This document shows, in pieces, positions 8,620 through 16,111 of a stretch of DNA of 51,357 bases; positions within the stretch are counted from its first letter, which is position 1; each line of letters opens with the position of its first letter. A program made the translations under genes and the position numbers. Source of the stretch: a virus. The stretch is from positions 1 to 51,357 of IMG/VR virus record IMGVR_UViG_3300046507_000096; one strand, written 5' to 3'. The notes under the pieces are model-generated. The model did not search any database. It had not been told where the DNA came from and saw only the letters and a program-made list of their open reading frames with translations.

Positions 8620-10209
8620 TTAAATCCCTCCGAACCTACTACGACTGGTAGTGGTAGTCAGGAAATCCTTAATCTTGTTATAACCATTGTTCATAGGCTT
8701 GACAGCTATAGAAATAGCTGAAGTGAGGGCATCTTTGATATCATCATGAGGGGGACGAGCAAGGACAAGTTCATCTTCCAGAACAGAGGTCCATCCACCT
8801 TCACAATGCCACATCTGATAGTTTTCATATCTGTGCTCCAATGTTGCAGCAATACGTTCTTCCTTGGTGCCTTCTACTTTAGATGGCCTGTATTCGACCA
8901 CAGAGAGGCCAAGGCCGCTCTTCTTCACATAGTCCTTGATATCCTCCACCAAAATCTTCTGAGCCGCTGTAACCTCGGCTGAGAGCTTTTTAAAGCCCCA
9001 TTTGGAAACTAGCTCAGTTAGATGCTGGAAGTGGTCAATACTCTTCTCAGCCCTGAACCTGTCGATATCTAGAACATAGATGTTGTTATCACTATCGATC
9101 CCAATAACAACGATGGCTGTATAGTCAGCTCGTTTATTCAGTGAGAACGCGAAGTCAGTGGCAGCGAATACGTTGAGACGCTTACTATTATAGAACCAAT
9201 TACCACCTTCTCGCTTTAGGAAGCGAGGATTGTAATACTGGAAGTTCTCTCGGTTAATTCTATTTGAGCCAGCTTCGTTGGGGTTGTTGTAATACTGAGC
9301 GAAGAACTGTACTCTGTCTTCGTACTCAGCTCTAATGCGCGAAAGAACTCTTCGGTCGAAACCGAAAGCCTTTCCATCATCACGAACAACACGAGGCCAA
9401 ATGTATATGTCATCAGTCTCAACCGCATATTCCTTAATCTCCCAAACAAGCTTCTCATCAGTCTTCAATCCATCATCGTCATAAACATCATACTTCTGGT
9501 TAGCCCAAGTGAAGTAGATGTCAGTGGGGTAGTATCTAGTTCCGCAAGCCATGGTGAAACCACCAGCATTACGAATAGATGTGAACTGAGAAGCCTTCTT
9601 AACAACTTCCTCACGACCATTCTCTGTGTAGGCGTTCTCAGGAACCACCAAGTCATCTGCGATGATGACATCAGCATGCCAGCCAGTAGTAGTAGTGGTC
9701 AAACCTGCTGTAACCACTGTAGGATCACGTGTGGCCTGTTCCTTACGATCTGGATGGTCTACAGAGATGGCTGTACTGGACCACTGTTCTCTCAAACCCT
9801 TCTGAGGATTAATGTACTCAGGGAAATACCTCATGTACACATTACTCGTCAGAATGTTCTGGATAGCGAACAACTGGATTTCAGCTAGTCCTGCTGTAGC
9901 AGAGACGTAGAAGATGGATATCTCAGGGTGATTAGTAATCATCCAAGCTGCCCATGTAGCCACCATGTGGCTCTTCAAGTGACCACGAGGAAGCATGATA
10001 AGCTTGTTGGAGGTTAGATCGTTACCAACGCCATACAGATTGTAATCTTGCATCCATCGGAAAATTTCTCTATGGATTTCACCATACATATAGCCGGGAT
10101 TAACGAGACGAGCGAAGAAGTTTAGATCTTGCTTCGCCCTCTCTCTAATCTCTTTAGCTGATGTAGGCATAAGCTCCAATCGCTTATACGCGTCATCTAG
10201 CCAAGTCAT
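8620..10209 (-). CDS. terL: Terminase large subunit
   Basis: 529 residues. ATPase part: Walker A-type LPRGHLKS (about residue 93), Walker B VIIADDLV (about 186) and the coupling region with 'CGTRYYPTDIY'. Nuclease part: acidic residues in 'FAATDFAF' (about 347), 'SAEVTAAQ' and 'PPHDDIKDAL'. These are the signatures of the headful/cohesive-end packaging motor with an RNase H-like nuclease. It overlaps the small subunit gene by four bases. Nothing in the sequence shows which packaging mode is used; circular assembly favours circular permutation. Confidence 0.95.
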   Translation of the reverse strand: MTWLDDAYKRLELMPTSAKEIRERAKQDLNFFARLVNPGYMYGEIHREIFRWMQDYNLYGVGNDLTSNKLIMLPRGHLKSHMVATWAAWMITNHPEISIFYVSATAGLAEIQLFAIQNILTSNVYMRYFPEYINPQKGLREQWSSTAISVDHPDRKEQATRDPTVVTAGLTTTTTGWHADVIIADDLVVPENAYTENGREEVVKKASQFTSIRNAGGFTMACGTRYYPTDIYFTWANQKYDVYDDDGLKTDEKLVWEIKEYAVETDDIYIWPRVVRDDGKAFGFDRRVLSRIRAEYEDRVQFFAQYYNNPNEAGSNRINRENFQYYNPRFLKREGGNWFYNSKRLNVFAATDFAFSLNKRADYTAIVVIGIDSDNNIYVLDIDRFRAEKSIDHFQHLTELVSKWGFKKLSAEVTAAQKILVEDIKDYVKKSGLGLSVVEYRPSKVEGTKEERIAATLEHRYENYQMWHCEGGWTSVLEDELVLARPPHDDIKDALTSAISIAVKPMNNGYNKIKDFLTTTTSRSRFGGI

Positions 10210-10715
10210 TTATAATCTTGCATCCTCACTACATCAGAGCTGAACTCTTCATCCAATCTTTCATGAACTTTCCTATTGAATTCAGCTTCTTCCTTCTTGG
10301 GACGCCCAGCTCCACGCTTAGACCAGCCACGTTCAGCAAGCCACTTAGCAGCCTGCTGATTATCTTCTGCCTGATCTAGCATCATCCTTACACCCTCGCT
10401 CATAAGCTTAAGCTCTAGCTCGTCTCTCCATTGTTCAATGTGACGCATGATGATGGCATTAGTGCATAGACGCTTCCAATGGTTCCAATCATAGAGGTAG
10501 GTGGTGGCGAATTCATATTCGATAGGATCACCCAATTCCATATACAGCTTCTTCAGGGAAGGATAGGTTTTACCATTGTAAACCTTATCCTCTCCATCGA
10601 ATGTGTACATGGCAAACTCTTCATTGTAATTCGGCTCTAGGAACAAACTCTGTGTGATGTATCTTCCTAGTTGATCTTTCATAGCTTTCTTATTCGGAAC
10701 GAACTTAGAGCTCAT
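10206..10715 (-). CDS. terS: Terminase small subunit
   Basis: 169 residues from the ATG at 10715 (MSSKFVPNKKAMKDQL). A longer in-frame reading exists but would run further into the fibre gene. It contains a helical DNA-binding-like N-terminal half and a C-terminal 'aerGWSkrGAGRPKKEEAEF' segment typical of small terminases. It would recognise the packaging site and load TerL. Its start overlaps the stop of the upstream fibre gene and its stop overlaps the TerL start. Confidence 0.8.
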   Translation of the reverse strand: MSSKFVPNKKAMKDQLGRYITQSLFLEPNYNEEFAMYTFDGEDKVYNGKTYPSLKKLYMELGDPIEYEFATTYLYDWNHWKRLCTNAIIMRHIEQWRDELELKLMSEGVRMMLDQAEDNQQAAKWLAERGWSKRGAGRPKKEEAEFNRKVHERLDEEFSSDVVRMQDYK

Positions 10716-12243
10716 AATCTGCTGTCCAATCGTAATCTGCTTTACCCACCCCACTATTATTAGAAGTTACGGTGATGTACAAAGCTCTATCTGTTTGAGA
10801 AACACTAGTAAGAGTTAGATTGGTCAACGTTCCATTGATTGTGTAACCGGGAGTGTTAACGCTAATCTTTGTTGTCTTGAAAGGAATAGTGATGATATAA
10901 ACACCAAGATTAGTGACATCAGCAGTCCAGACATGATTACCCTTTTCATAATATCTTTGATCATTAGCCATGGTTTCAGCAATATGCTTAGCTTGGAAAG
11001 GATCAGCTACAGATGTGGCATCACCATCAACAATACTGACATGAGCTAATTCAAACGTACCGCTCTGCTGTAGAGCTGTAATACCATACGTAGCAGCATT
11101 AGTAGCCCCTACATCAAACACCCAGCGGAACAATGTAGCTTCACGCTTATCTGTACCAATCGTTTTACCGAGCAAGCTAGCGAAGTTAACAGTGAACGAA
11201 AACTTCTGCCAAGCATTGGTAAGGGCTAGTGTTCGCTGGTTAGCATGAACGTTAGTACTACCACCTGCTCCGAAGTATTGCGTCGTAAAGAAGCTGATGT
11301 TCTTGGAGCTGTCAGCCTTAGCCCAGAATGTAACTGTAAGCTGCTTACCAGCAAACTTAGCCAATCCCTCAAGGGGATGGTCAAGCTCACTGTAGTTGGA
11401 AACACCAGCTACACTAGTAACTACTGTACGGAGATAGTAGGAAGCACTAGGAACATCTGTCTGTCCAAGGGTGAACGTTTGTCTGCTATGAGCACCAGTA
11501 GTTCCGTTATTTCTATTCACCCATCTGTCTACAGCAAACTGGAGGACGAAGGGTGGCGTACTAGCAACTTTGTTATTCGTAGCGTGTTCGAAATTACCAT
11601 TCTCAGCGTAGTTGTTCAAACCACCACCTACTGCTGCTCCATTGATTGTAGCAACATTGGTAATATCATTTCCACCCATATTCAAATCACCAGACATTGT
11701 ATCCCCAGCTTTATTAAGCTTGAGGGCTAGTCCAGAGGTGAGGGCTGTACTATCAGCCTTAAGGGCGATAGCTGCATCTACTGATGTAAACTTGGTGGAG
11801 ACAGAGCCTGCTCCATGCTGTACTTGAGCAGATGTATAATCATTCACAGCAGGGACTACAGCTAGTGTACGTCCATTGAAGGAAGCAACACCGGCTACAC
11901 CAGCTACATGATTGTCTTCAGCTTTAGTAGCCCAATGGAGGGAGGAATAATGTCCGGGCGTAACTGGAACGTCTTCAGGGTTCTCTGCCCATTTCTGAGC
12001 AAGCTGTGAAGCTTCTTCAATATCTTCGATGAACTCTCCGATATCTTGTCCATTCACTTCCAATCCATTAAGATTGAGAATACCAAATCCATTCATGTCA
12101 AGGTCGGCATTCATTTGATTTGGACCCTCACCTGAACGGCTAAGGCCGTCTTGGAGGGCAGTTTCTATTTTATCGAAGTTGTCATTAATCTTAGTTAGAT
12201 TGTAACCGGAGGTAATGATGTTCTTGATGAATTCAATGGCCAT
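10705..12243 (-). CDS. Tail fibre protein with shared N-terminal anchor and binding-module-like C-terminus
   Basis: 512 residues. The N-terminal region (about 18-58: 'iNdNFDKIetAlqdglSR', then 'PNQMNADLDMNGFGILNL') matches the start of the tailspike at 38384-40585, indicating a common virion-attachment domain. A second 'GDTMSGDLNMGGNDITNVAT' repeat follows after about 190, a fibre-shaft hallmark. The C-terminal part ('NYAENGNFEHATNN', 'FAVDRWVNRNNGTTGAHSR') resembles carbohydrate-binding-like modules of fibres. It is the first gene of the leftward late operon, far from the other receptor-binding genes. Confidence 0.85.
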   Translation of the reverse strand: MAIEFIKNIITSGYNLTKINDNFDKIETALQDGLSRSGEGPNQMNADLDMNGFGILNLNGLEVNGQDIGEFIEDIEEASQLAQKWAENPEDVPVTPGHYSSLHWATKAEDNHVAGVAGVASFNGRTLAVVPAVNDYTSAQVQHGAGSVSTKFTSVDAAIALKADSTALTSGLALKLNKAGDTMSGDLNMGGNDITNVATINGAAVGGGLNNYAENGNFEHATNNKVASTPPFVLQFAVDRWVNRNNGTTGAHSRQTFTLGQTDVPSASYYLRTVVTSVAGVSNYSELDHPLEGLAKFAGKQLTVTFWAKADSSKNISFFTTQYFGAGGSTNVHANQRTLALTNAWQKFSFTVNFASLLGKTIGTDKREATLFRWVFDVGATNAATYGITALQQSGTFELAHVSIVDGDATSVADPFQAKHIAETMANDQRYYEKGNHVWTADVTNLGVYIITIPFKTTKISVNTPGYTINGTLTNLTLTSVSQTDRALYITVTSNNSGVGKADYDWTADYEL

Positions 12244-12279
12244 TAGAATTCTTTCTGTTAGGGAGAACTGAACACTAAA

Positions 12280-12297
12280 CGTGTCTCAGGTAGTATT
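12280..12297. repeat. 18-bp direct repeat, copy 1
   Basis: CGTGTCTCAGGTAGTATT here recurs as CGCGTCTCAGGTAGTATT at 12574-12591 (17 of 18 identical, 294 bp apart). Both lie just upstream of the first late gene on the minus strand, as expected for activator sites or promoter elements read by the phage sigma factor. Confidence 0.85.
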
Positions 12298-12380
12298 TTA
12301 ATTGAACGCAGGAGGATAAGAGGCGGACTAGTACCGGACCCTTGCCGATTTAAGAATTGTAAATTCCAAATGTCCGTATT

Positions 12381-12410
12381 ATTGTAGGAAAAATTTTAGA
12401 ATAATGTAAT
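12381..12410 (-). promoter_or_regulatory. Possible leftward promoter for late operon
   Basis: Minus strand: ATTACA (12405-12410), an 18-base spacer, TACAAT (12381-12386). The -10 box is a 5/6 match, the -35 is weaker. A separate perfect TATAAT lies on the minus strand at 12422-12427 without a good -35. Either could feed the late operon starting at 12243. Confidence 0.35.
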
Positions 12411-12573
12411 TTTCCTTAGAGATTATATAGGGGGAATGCACTAATCTGCTCGCACCCCCAACCCCCTGGTGTGGGGCACGGAGTGCCTCTATTTCCACGT
12501 GTATATATGGGGTGCCTGATGGGTAATTTACTAAGGATATCAATAGCTTAGCTTATATATTATTCTAACGCTT

Positions 12574-12591
12574 CGCGTCTCAGGTAGTATT
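12574..12591. repeat. 18-bp direct repeat, copy 2
   Basis: CGCGTCTCAGGTAGTATT, the partner of 12280-12297. Read on the minus strand both copies start AATACTACCTGAGAC. Confidence 0.85.
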
Positions 12592-12631
12592 CATGATACT
12601 CATCATATATATAGCGCATATCATCACACAA

Positions 12632-12650
12632 TGTTACACACTCTGTTACA
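12632..12650. promoter_or_regulatory. Paired TGTTACA motifs
   Basis: TGTTACA occurs at 12632-12638 and 12644-12650, 12 bp apart. Related half-sites form the palindrome at 12747-12761. A 12-bp spacing puts the two copies on nearly the same DNA face, as in cooperative operator sites. Confidence 0.5.
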
Positions 12651-12746
12651 TTTATTTACTTGACCATTGGATTGATGTGTGTTAGTCGCGCCCGCCTGTT
12701 CATATATCCATCGTGCATGAATGTGTTCACGGATTATTTCATCTCT

Positions 12747-12761
12747 GTAACATTATGTTAC
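12747..12761. promoter_or_regulatory. 15-bp perfect palindrome, likely operator
   Basis: GTAACATTATGTTAC is a perfect dyad around a central T. It abuts the -35 box of the rightward promoter candidate at 12762-12789 and shares its half-site with the TGTTACA pair about 100 bp upstream. A dimeric DNA-binding protein is the expected ligand. Confidence 0.55.
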
Positions 12762-12789
12762 TTTACATGGCGGACTGATATGCTATTCT
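12762..12789 (+). promoter_or_regulatory. Rightward sigma70-like promoter candidate
   Basis: TTTACA (12762-12767), a 16-base spacer, TATTCT (12784-12789), giving 5/6 and 4/6 consensus matches. It would transcribe the ORF-free segment from about 12796. The dyad GTAACATTATGTTAC ends one base upstream. Confidence 0.45.
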
Positions 12790-13005
12790 CTTAATCACCG
12801 AAGCAGAGATGCCAAGGCGGCTGGTGAGCCGAATAGGGAGAATTCCCTAGTGAGTGCCTAGGCGCTTGTGTAATACACTCTATCCCCGAATAGGTCAAAG
12901 GCGGGGCGACGGGTCAACAGGCTAGAAATGATCCAACTCTAATTACCTGCCCCTTTGGCAGATGAGACTTGAATAACATAGTCGCGTAGCAGTAAATTTG
13001 TCCTC

Positions 13006-13034
13006 TTGACAAAGCGTATGGTGGCGGCTATAAC
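13006..13034 (+). promoter_or_regulatory. Strong rightward sigma70 promoter
   Basis: A perfect TTGACA (13006-13011), a 17-base spacer and TATAAC (13029-13034). It should be recognised immediately by host RNA polymerase and is the best candidate for the main early promoter. The first likely start codon (13847) is about 800 bases downstream, which leaves a very long leader. Confidence 0.8.
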
Positions 13035-13846
13035 ATGACTAGTCCAGAGTGGCTAGAGGTGTACTATGTGCCTTAGCGATAGGGCATAAAAGTTAGAGGC
13101 GTACAACATCGCGAAGTGATGCAATGTCAGGCTCTAATGTGCACCACAAACTATATAGGCAAGGTGTGGCGTTAATTCACTTTGTCACTAATGCTTGAAT
13201 ATATTCCTATCACTAGGAGTATGTTCCTAGCAGGCTCGGGTGTGGTGTTAGGCGGATGAGGCGCTATGTGTCTCATGGTTCGGACAGCATCAGAAGACTA
13301 GGCAACGGTGACTTAGAGACATTGGCCCTAAAATGCGCAAAGGCGATGCGCAATAATTGCTCATGTAGTAGGGGAGACGAGAACCCCTTTAAATCGCAAT
13401 CTGCGCCCTATATGGACATTGGGGCCTAATCCATGTCGTGAGGCTAACACACTATTAGCTGGTCGGGTGAAATCCCCATCGTTCCAATACACACTAGCAA
13501 TTTGTGTTGGGGGCAACGATATCATTTGTGTGATGGACGCGAGACAGCAGACGCCGCAAGCAATTGCGTATAATGCTCTGTCATGTAGCACGAAGGATGA
13601 AAACGCTTAGAGACGAGAATGTCATAGGTGTGGCGATGATTTAGTCATTAGCTAGGATATGTACGTTAGAGGCACAACATAGCTGTGCCAGCGAAGATGT
13701 ACATTGATGAGCAGATTACTAAGTTGTTCGGGCAAGGTAGGGAGTGGAAAGCCCCCTCATTTAATCACTGCAATGATAAGGCAGCTAGATTAAATGTTCC
13801 ACTCTCTTCCTTGCTTGAACTATTTCTGTTAACGGAGAGGAAACTA

Positions 13847-13999
13847 ATGTTCTATGTGTCAGTTGACGACTACCTGTATGGCCCGTTCAACTCAAGACAT
13901 GAAGCGAACGTGTTCATAAGGGAATATGGCAACATGTTCTATGGTAAATCTCTAATAGTAATCGACGTGAGAAAAGCTATTCGCGTTGATATTGAATAG
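13847..13999 (+). CDS. Small early protein, unknown
   Basis: 50 residues from the ATG at 13847, chosen because GGAGAGG lies six bases upstream. The frame stays open to a GTG at 13685 and an ATG at 13697, neither with a ribosome binding site, so a longer 104-residue form is possible. The product begins MFYVSVDDYLYGPFNSRHEA and is aromatic-rich with a basic C-terminus. No family is recognised. It is the first gene of the rightward arm and thus likely among the first expressed. Confidence 0.55.
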   Translation: MFYVSVDDYLYGPFNSRHEANVFIREYGNMFYGKSLIVIDVRKAIRVDIE

Positions 14000-14031
14000 T
14001 AGATCGAAAATGCGCAAGGAGGCGGCAAAAT

Positions 14032-14217
14032 ATGTGTGATCCGATACATGACCGGATACAAGACTTGTTCAAAGATAGGCGTATGGACGATCCAGCCCGT
14101 ACATTGGATAAAGAGCTTGGTAATAGGTTAATTCCACACATTAAAATGTGGGAAGATGGTTTGATAGCTAGTTACGAATTGGTTAACTCAATCATCTATG
14201 AAGCGACAAAGCCTTAA
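14032..14217 (+). CDS. Small early protein, unknown
   Basis: 61 residues, starting MCDPIHDRIQDLFKDRRMDD, after an excellent AAGGAGG ribosome binding site. It is hydrophilic and helical, without Cys pairs or membrane segments. It is followed by two hairpins at 14231-14293. Function unknown; position suggests an early host-takeover factor. Confidence 0.65.
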   Translation: MCDPIHDRIQDLFKDRRMDDPARTLDKELGNRLIPHIKMWEDGLIASYELVNSIIYEATKP

Positions 14218-14230
14218 CATGTAGGCATTC

Positions 14231-14293
14231 TATACGCTAGCTTGTTCTAGCGTATATTGAGCTACATGCTCATATGAAGGCAATCCCGCCTTC
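14231..14293 (+). promoter_or_regulatory. Two consecutive hairpins ahead of the 14323 gene
   Basis: Hairpin 1 has a perfect 10-bp stem TATACGCTAG / CTAGCGTATA (14231-14240, 14247-14256) with a six-base loop. Hairpin 2 is GAAGGC / GCCTTC (14276-14281, 14288-14293). Neither is followed by a T-run, so they are more likely RNA-stability, processing or protein-binding sites than terminators. Confidence 0.7.
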
Positions 14294-14322
14294 GTCACGT
14301 AACGATTGTAAGGAGAATGACA

Positions 14323-14973
14323 ATGGTTGACCTTAAAGTAATCAATGGTCGTATCAAGAAAATCGGCAATGGCGAAACCACGTTCAAGCAGGAGCTTGCT
14401 ACGTTGTCGCGTGAATTGCTGGAGTATGTGCCTGCAACCGGCGACATTGACGCTGTTAACCGGCTATGTGCTGTGCTGACGCCCGTTAACAAGGACAAGG
14501 CAGTTCAGTTCTTTCGTGCGTTCCTTTCGCATGGCTGGAGCAAGGAAGAAAATCGCTTTGGCAGCAAGTCGAAGAACAAGGACATGGTGAACAAGCGCAT
14601 GTCAGCCGTAACTGTCTTCCTTTCTTCGGAAGGCAATAACATCTGGACTTGGGCTGCCGAGAAGGCAAAGCCCGCTGAGCGTTCGGAGCGTGTCAAGCGT
14701 GACTTGGGCAAGGCAGTTGAAAATGCTGTGGCCCGTGCCATTGAGGTGGATAATAACCCCGATGCAATCGACATGCGGGAAGTTCTCAAGCGTACCATTC
14801 GTGCTTGCATCAATGGCGGCATGAAACTCACTGAAATCATGTCGGCCTTCGAAGATGTTGCCAAGGAAGAGCAGAAGGCTCATTCCGAACTCATCAAGAC
14901 TGAGGCTAAGACTGAAGAAGACAAGCCCACTGCTACTCTTCTCAAGGCCGAACCTCGCCGTAAGGCTGCTTAA
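14323..14973 (+). CDS. Probably abundant early protein, unknown family
   Basis: 216 residues from ATG 14323, which has AAGGAG seven bases upstream; the in-frame ATG at 14317 is too close to it. The protein is helical and Ala/Lys/Glu-rich with an 'ENRFGSKSKNKDMVNKRMSA' centre and a low-complexity C-tail of Glu/Lys/Thr ending RRKAA. Codon choice is visibly more GC-rich and regular than in the small genes around it. It is a single gene framed by 5' hairpins and a strong 3' terminator, the layout of a stable, highly translated mRNA. A nucleic-acid-binding role is possible from the charged composition but no motif proves it. Confidence 0.7.
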   Translation: MVDLKVINGRIKKIGNGETTFKQELATLSRELLEYVPATGDIDAVNRLCAVLTPVNKDKAVQFFRAFLSHGWSKEENRFGSKSKNKDMVNKRMSAVTVFLSSEGNNIWTWAAEKAKPAERSERVKRDLGKAVENAVARAIEVDNNPDAIDMREVLKRTIRACINGGMKLTEIMSAFEDVAKEEQKAHSELIKTEAKTEEDKPTATLLKAEPRRKAA

Positions 14974-15002
14974 CTTTTCCTCCGTTGCTTAAGCAGCCCT
15001 TG

Positions 15003-15036
15003 CCCTCGCTCTTAATTGAGCGGGGGTTTTGCTTTC
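15003..15036 (+). terminator. Rho-independent terminator
   Basis: A nine-base-pair stem (CCCTCGCTC with GAGCGGGGG, one G-T pair, loop TTAATT) followed by TTTTGCTTT, right after the 14323-14973 gene. Confidence 0.85.
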
Positions 15037-15138
15037 ATATATCTATCTCTTCGGACTTTGTAGCTAGTGAGAGGACACATATTCCGTCCCTTTCTCACAG
15101 GGGATAAGCATTATGTTGCGTGTAGAGATAGATATATG
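15036..15138 (+). repeat. Long nested inverted repeat
   Basis: A perfect 15-bp inverted repeat (CATATATCTATCTCT at 15036-15050; its complement at 15124-15138) encloses a second hairpin, GTGAGAGGAC at 15067-15076 with GTCC and TCTCAC at 15086-15098. The whole would fold into a 103-base stem-internal loop-stem. The right arm includes an ATG (15136) of the next reading frame. Confidence 0.85.
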
Positions 15139-15171
15139 AGGGCAATGGTGCCTGAAATAAAAGGTGCGAAA

Positions 15172-15402
15172 ATGTGGGATTTGATAAGAGAATTCTTTGC
15201 TGCGTTTCGTAGCATCGTTCATGTTTGCTCGGAAGAGCATTACAATGAAGGCTATGCCGACTATATGGAGGGCGTAGATGTATTTGAAAACCCATTTCCG
15301 AAAGGGTCTATGGCCCATACGGATTGGGAGATTGGCTGGACTGCTTGCGAGGATGCTTGCTGGCATGACGCTATAGCTGAAGAGAATAAGCGGGAAGACT
15401 AA
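15172..15402 (+). CDS. Rmf/CrpP-like small protein
   Basis: 76 residues from ATG 15172, preferred because AAAAGGTG lies seven bases upstream; in-frame ATGs at 15145 and 15136 would lengthen it. The C-terminal half has the pattern 'YNEGYADYMEG...NPFPKGS....DWEIGWTACEDA': an aromatic-Gly helix, an N-P turn, then D-W-x-x-G-W. Ribosome modulation factor and related CrpP-fold proteins show this arrangement. Two further small proteins (17673-17825, 17825-17983) share it. Role unknown; ribosome or small-molecule binding is a hypothesis. Confidence 0.6.
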   Translation: MWDLIREFFAAFRSIVHVCSEEHYNEGYADYMEGVDVFENPFPKGSMAHTDWEIGWTACEDACWHDAIAEENKRED

Positions 15403-15428
15403 CCCGTCCAATCTAAGAGGATAAGCAG

Positions 15429-15908
15429 ATGAGAAAGCTTGTAGTGGCAATGATGCTTCTCGCGTCATCTGCCTATGCTAATGACAGAATAGTGATTGAA
15501 GACGATATGGGTGGCGAAGTTGCTGTCTATCGTACGCAGTCAGTAGAATACATGCTTGATGGCAAGAAACTGGCTATCAAAGGAGCATGTGCAAGCGCAT
15601 GTAACATATATCTGATGAGGGAATTCAATCTAGATGTATGTGCTATGCCCGGTTCATTGCTAGCATTTCATATCCCCTATTTCGGATTGGCTAAGGCTGA
15701 TGGCGAATGGGAGGCAGGGATTGATGAGCAATGGGCTGATGAGAATGAGCGCTATTGGCGTAAGAATTGGCTTGGCCATTTCAATACCAAGCTAAATATC
15801 ATTCTTGCATCAGCCACTAAGAAAGGTCTTATCCCCTCTCCCAATAGGGACGGGGATACGGGCAAGATGTATGTAATCAAGGCAACGAGTGTATTACCTC
15901 GCTGCTAG
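15429..15908 (+). CDS. Secreted ClpP-like serine peptidase-fold protein
   Basis: 159 residues with a clear signal peptide (basic start, hydrophobic core, cleavage expected after 'SSAYA', about residue 17). The core motif 'KGACASACNIYLM' with Ser at about 56, followed by 'GSLLAFHIPYF' with His at about 81, is the pattern of the COG3904-type periplasmic ClpP/crotonase-fold proteins ('G.CaSAC...', then 'lgFH'). That Ser and His would be the catalytic pair. It should act in the periplasm early in infection. The substrate is unknown, and the protein is shorter at the C-terminus than a complete ClpP fold. Confidence 0.65.
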   Translation: MRKLVVAMMLLASSAYANDRIVIEDDMGGEVAVYRTQSVEYMLDGKKLAIKGACASACNIYLMREFNLDVCAMPGSLLAFHIPYFGLAKADGEWEAGIDEQWADENERYWRKNWLGHFNTKLNIILASATKKGLIPSPNRDGDTGKMYVIKATSVLPRC

Positions 15909-15924
15909 GGCAAATGGAGACTAA

Positions 15925-16110
15925 ATGTCTAAGAAGTTTGAAAACTTACAGCGCTCTTATGCACGTAAACAGGCTAGACGCCTTCGTGCATTGGAGCGTT
16001 TCGCTATCATCTCTCACGATGAGACGATGATGACTGGTGATGATTATGCAGATTATATTCTGCGCAAGAATGTAGAGCTTATGTCTCTGCGTTCCAAGTT
16101 GGGGGTTTAA
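15925..16110 (+). CDS. Small basic protein, unknown
   Basis: 61 residues, starting MSKKFENLQRSYARKQARRL, strongly basic in its first 25 residues and helical. GGAGA lies upstream of the start. Possibly nucleic-acid binding from charge; no family recognised. Confidence 0.6.
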   Translation: MSKKFENLQRSYARKQARRLRALERFAIISHDETMMTGDDYADYILRKNVELMSLRSKLGV

Positions 16111-16111
16111 T

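Larger units (their letters stand above)
12244..13846. other. Divergent control region without convincing genes
   Basis: About 1.6 kb separates the leftward late arm from the rightward early arm. It holds 18-bp direct repeats, TGTTACA repeats, a 15-bp palindrome, two rightward promoter candidates, one leftward candidate and many hairpins (for example TGCGCA at both ends of 13333-13351 and GGCACA/TGTGCC at 13671-13689). Recurrent degenerate motifs are TAGAGGYGTACWAYRT-like at 13052, 13092 and (shorter) 13664, and RGGTGTGGYG at about 13163, 13237 and 13626. No ORF has a good ribosome binding site until 13847. It is probably promoter/operator DNA plus a long structured leader or noncoding RNA, and a candidate replication origin. 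Confidence 0.7.

Noticed and set aside
13190-13400. Group I intron-like core (GTTCGGAC, then AGACTAG, with GGCAACGG)
   Set aside because: No split gene flanks it, the other conserved core elements are not recognisable, and the resemblance is limited to short strings.
13361-13610. Two opposite open frames (76 and 63 codons) in the control region
   Set aside because: They overlap each other, lack ribosome binding sites and show no protein-like pattern. The + frame needs a TTG start.
12790-13684. tRNA or tmRNA genes in the ORF-free region
   Set aside because: I looked for T-loop GGTTCGA-type strings with pairing arms. The only similar string (near 13279) lacks the 5-bp arm and a cloverleaf.
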